Shown piece after piece: positions 5,328 through 7,178 of a stretch of DNA of 7,178 nucleotides. Under the pieces are notes generated by a model. The model did no database searches. It was given only the letters and a program-made list of their open reading frames with translations, and was not told the origin of the DNA. This DNA is from Acidimicrobiales bacterium (GTDB taxonomy: Bacteria > Actinomycetota > Acidimicrobiia > Acidimicrobiales > RAAP-2): assembly GCA_017883105.1 (NCBI GenBank), contig JADGOF010000109.1, forward strand, positions 1-7,178. Direction: 5' to 3'. The stretch's first letter is position 1. Every line of letters begins with the position of its first letter. Position numbers and translations under genes: made by a program.

Positions 5328-6737
5328 ATGAACCCACCGGGTGGTCCGCAGGGCACCGGTCCCGGTGGCGGGCTGTCGACCCCCCGACCGGTCACTCCTC
5401 CAACGGCATCGGATCCCGTCGTGGCGCCGAACGGCGCCGTCTTCCGATTCCACGATGTGGAGCTGTCGGCAACCACACCGTCTCCGTCCGGCCCGGACCG
5501 GGTGGCGGTCGGTGTCGATGACGTGGGGATCGAGGTGTTCGGACCTGAGCCGGGCCGGAACCAGGTGATTGCCTGGGACGACGTGGACACCCTGACCTTC
5601 GGCGTGGCTACCCCCTCCCCGGACGGGCGGGTGGCCACCCCGATCGACGTGCATGCGGCCGGGCAGACCATCCGGTTGTTCATCGCGGATGACCGGGTCC
5701 AGACTGCGCAACTCTCGGCGCTGGAGGAGTGGTTAGCCGGGTGGTGGGAGCTCGACACCGGGCGTGAGAAAGGTCCGGCTTCCTCTTCCGTGGCGCCGCC
5801 TCCGCCGACTCCGATGTTCCCGGTCTCGGGCGGCCAGGGCCCCCCTGCCTACGGCCCCCCTCCGGTTCCGATGTACCAGCCGTTCGATCCCTACGCCCTG
5901 CCTCCCCCGAGGCGGAGGCGGGCCCGGCGGGCGGTCACCCTGGTGCTGGGCATCACCTTGCTGGTGGCTGCGGCCGGTCTGGCCTTTGGCCTCTCGGGCA
6001 CTACGGTGCAGCCAACGACGACCACCTTTTCCCCTCCCCGGGTGTCTGCCGATCAACAACTGGCCGGGGCGGTGATGCTGACCCAGGTCGATCTGCCCCA
6101 GGGATGGACCATCGACCACAGTGCCAGTGGGGCGGGCACCTCCCCGAGCGATCGGAAGGCGGAGATGGGAATCACCAGGGACTTCGCTCACTGCATGGGC
6201 TTGACCGAGCAGCAGGGCGAAGTGGTGCTCGGGGGCCAGGCGGCAGACCAGACTGCGCAGGCGTCGTCTCCGATCTTCATCGGCCCGTCGTCAGCCACCC
6301 AGACCGGTGCTTCCCTCGAGCTCCAGACGGCAGCGGTCGTTGTTCGAACCCGTCGGGATGAACAGAACGACTTCTCCCAGCTCTCCAATCCCAAGTATCC
6401 CCAGTGCGGGGCCGACGCCATGGCCTCGGAGGTGCAATTGGGCGTCAACGACGCTTCGGGGCAGAAGCAACGGCCCGGCCCGGCCACCGCCTCGGTGGTG
6501 GCCGGGCCGGCCGTGGGCGGGGTGCAGCAGTTCAGCCTGATCACGACCTTCAGCGTCTCGGACCGCACCACCTCCATCCCGGTTGAGGTGGAGGTGGTGT
6601 CGGTGGGGAGCGATCGGATCGAAGCCAACCTGCAGGCCTTTGCCATCGGCGGTCTCATCCCCGCGCACGTCCTGGCCGCCTCGGTCTCCGCCTTCGAGCT
6701 ACGGGTGGCCAGCAACGGCAGAAACGTCGTGGTCTGA
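5328..6737 (+). CDS. Single-pass membrane protein with N-terminal PH-like domain and exported C-terminal domain; function unknown
   Basis: I do not recognise this 469-residue protein as a named family. Its layout is clear. Residues 1-35 are Gly/Pro-rich. Residues 36-145 form a compact, mainly beta-looking domain with the pattern VGIEVFGPEP...VIAWDDVDTLTF...PDGR, reminiscent of PH-like domains; that resemblance is tentative. A Pro-rich linker (150-196, with GPPAYGPPP) leads to PPPRRRRARR (192-201), a cytoplasmic positive anchor. A single hydrophobic helix covers about 202-223, then a Thr/Pro spacer (225-238). The remaining ~230 residues should lie outside the membrane; they include MLTQVDLPQGW (250-260), a phrase frequent in actinobacterial exported proteins, and only two cysteines (289 and 360), which could pair. 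The topology resembles one-pass sensors or envelope proteins, but no kinase, enzyme or DNA-binding motif is present. ATG 5328 lacks a strong ribosome binding site. It lies 33 bases after hemL, so read-through transcription is possible, though no link to heme synthesis is shown. Confidence 0.85.
   Translation: MNPPGGPQGTGPGGGLSTPRPVTPPTASDPVVAPNGAVFRFHDVELSATTPSPSGPDRVAVGVDDVGIEVFGPEPGRNQVIAWDDVDTLTFGVATPSPDGRVATPIDVHAAGQTIRLFIADDRVQTAQLSALEEWLAGWWELDTGREKGPASSSVAPPPPTPMFPVSGGQGPPAYGPPPVPMYQPFDPYALPPPRRRRARRAVTLVLGITLLVAAAGLAFGLSGTTVQPTTTTFSPPRVSADQQLAGAVMLTQVDLPQGWTIDHSASGAGTSPSDRKAEMGITRDFAHCMGLTEQQGEVVLGGQAADQTAQASSPIFIGPSSATQTGASLELQTAAVVVRTRRDEQNDFSQLSNPKYPQCGADAMASEVQLGVNDASGQKQRPGPATASVVAGPAVGGVQQFSLITTFSVSDRTTSIPVEVEVVSVGSDRIEANLQAFAIGGLIPAHVLAASVSAFELRVASNGRNVVV
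6475..6510 (+). repeat. Strong GC-rich inverted repeat inside the membrane-protein gene
   Basis: Perfect 14-base arms (6475-6488 and 6497-6510) flank the 8-base loop GCCTCGGT, which can add a further C-G and a wobble pair. The repeat encodes part of the exported domain (around residues 383-395). No T-run follows it, so it does not look like an intrinsic terminator. It may be a by-product of Gly/Ala/Pro-rich coding in a GC-rich genome. Confidence 0.6.
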
Positions 6738-6938
6738 CAGACGGCCCGGTGCTCGTTGCGGACATCGACGGTCTGACCCCGGCGGTCGTAAGTGGAACAA
6801 TATGGGGAGCACGTGCCGACCCGATGTGTCGTGCACGAATGTCGTTGCCAACCGTTACCGAGTCGGAACGGGCGACGACAGGATTGCCAGAGCCGATGAA
6901 CAGAGCCGGAGAAGACACCGGTTGCGAAGGAGACGTTC
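6738..6938 (+). promoter_or_regulatory. Intergenic region with possible promoter and two palindromes
   Basis: This 201-base gap is the longest non-coding stretch in the window and likely separates two transcription units. An unusually A+T-rich patch, GGAACAATAT (6794-6803), offers a possible -10 (CAATAT, 6798-6803), with TGACCC (6774-6779) as a weak -35 at an 18-base spacing. Just downstream are two perfect palindromes, GCACGTGC (6809-6816) and TCGTGCACGA (6829-6838). No convincing terminator was found for the upstream gene: CAGAC (6738-6742) and GTCTG (6771-6775) are complementary but far apart, with no T-run. A 46-codon frame from ATG 6802 ends on the next start codon but is not called as a gene. 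Promoter assignment is by eye only. Confidence 0.35.
6927..6932 (+). promoter_or_regulatory. Strong ribosome binding site for the last gene
   Basis: AAGGAG lies six bases upstream of ATG 6939. It is the best Shine-Dalgarno match in the window and contrasts with the weak or absent sites before most heme genes. It fixes the start and strand of the partial gene that follows. Confidence 0.85.
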
Positions 6939-7178
6939 ATGACCGTCGGAATCACGGAACTGCCTCCCGAGGGCATGCAGTTGGGCGGGGTTGCGCTGGC
7001 CGGAGACGCGGAGCGGGGCACCAAGACCACGGAGGGACTCAGCCTGCTGTTCACCACGGCGGGTATCACTGTGCAGGGCCCCCAGCCCCAGATCGAGCGG
7101 TTGCTGGTGTGGTCCGGGCTGGATTCGGCCACGTGCCGGGAGAAGATCGAGTTGCCGGACGGTCGGAACGCGGCGGTG
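6939..7178 (+). CDS. N-terminal part of a protein sharing the PH-like domain of its upstream neighbour (3' end outside window)
   Basis: The frame is open from ATG 6939 to the window end (80 codons, no stop), so only the N-terminus is seen. I do not recognise a named family. There is no signal peptide or membrane segment in this part. Residues 42-76 align without gaps to residues 67-101 of the upstream membrane protein. Identical positions include the G-I-x-V-x-G-P-x-P stretch (42-50), Trp58, Asp62, Thr65 and PDGR (73-76), in all 13 of 35. The preceding segment (GMQLGGVALAG) matches more loosely. This indicates a shared domain, tentatively PH-like, and so a tandem pair of relatives. Whether this protein also has a proline linker, a membrane helix and an exported domain cannot be told. 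Start and strand are well supported by the AAGGAG site; the long opposite-strand frame here is a shadow. Confidence 0.8.
   Translation, partial: MTVGITELPPEGMQLGGVALAGDAERGTKTTEGLSLLFTTAGITVQGPQPQIERLLVWSGLDSATCREKIELPDGRNAAV

Noticed and set aside
6738..6775. Inverted repeat CAGAC/GTCTG as a terminator after the membrane-protein gene
   Set aside because: The arms are only five bases, 28 bases apart, with no T-run.
6794..6820. GGAAC at 6794-6798 as an ECF sigma-factor -35 element
   Set aside because: No CGTC- or GTT-like -10 was found at 16-17 bases downstream.
6188..7132. 314-codon opposite-strand frame covering the end of the membrane-protein gene, the intergenic gap and the last gene
   Set aside because: It opposes two + strand frames, one with a strong AAGGAG site and homology between the two products. 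Its translation shows no coherent domain.

Overview
The window is a GC-rich, densely packed stretch with every supported gene on the + strand. The organism is most likely an actinobacterium, possibly of the Acidimicrobiia. This is inferred from the heme gene order, heavy use of GTG/TTG starts, a TANNNT-type -10 box placed for leaderless transcription, an actinobacterial-looking HemB metal site, and a proline-rich, single-pass membrane protein of actinobacterial style. No RNA gene, insertion sequence, CRISPR array or other mobile element was seen.

Bases 1-5294 carry a tetrapyrrole (heme/siroheme/B12 precursor) operon in the order hemA (3' end only), hemC, cobA, hemD, hemB, hemL. Together they take glutamyl-tRNA to uroporphyrinogen III: HemA makes glutamate-1-semialdehyde, HemL makes 5-aminolevulinate, HemB makes porphobilinogen, HemC makes hydroxymethylbilane and HemD closes the ring. 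CobA diverts uroporphyrinogen III to precorrin-2, the entry to siroheme and cobalamin. The later heme steps (hemE onward) are not in the window. hemC/cobA and cobA/hemD overlap by 4 bases and hemB/hemL by 8 bases. The only sizeable gap inside the cluster is the 49 bases before hemB, which contains a good -10 box and suggests an internal promoter. All five complete heme genes appear to start with GTG or TTG.

Bases 5328-7178 hold two genes of unknown function. The first encodes a 469-residue protein with a cytoplasmic PH-like domain (tentative), a proline-rich linker, one membrane helix and an exported domain with two cysteines. The second begins at 6939 with a strong ribosome binding site and runs off the window. 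Its N-terminus aligns without gaps to the cytoplasmic domain of the first (13 identities in 35 positions), so the two are tandem relatives sharing an undescribed domain. Between them, 201 bases hold a possible promoter and two palindromes whose centres lie 21 bases apart.

The heme genes themselves are ordinary. The most novel material is the pair of domain-sharing genes at the right end. No clear new defence or mobile system is visible.
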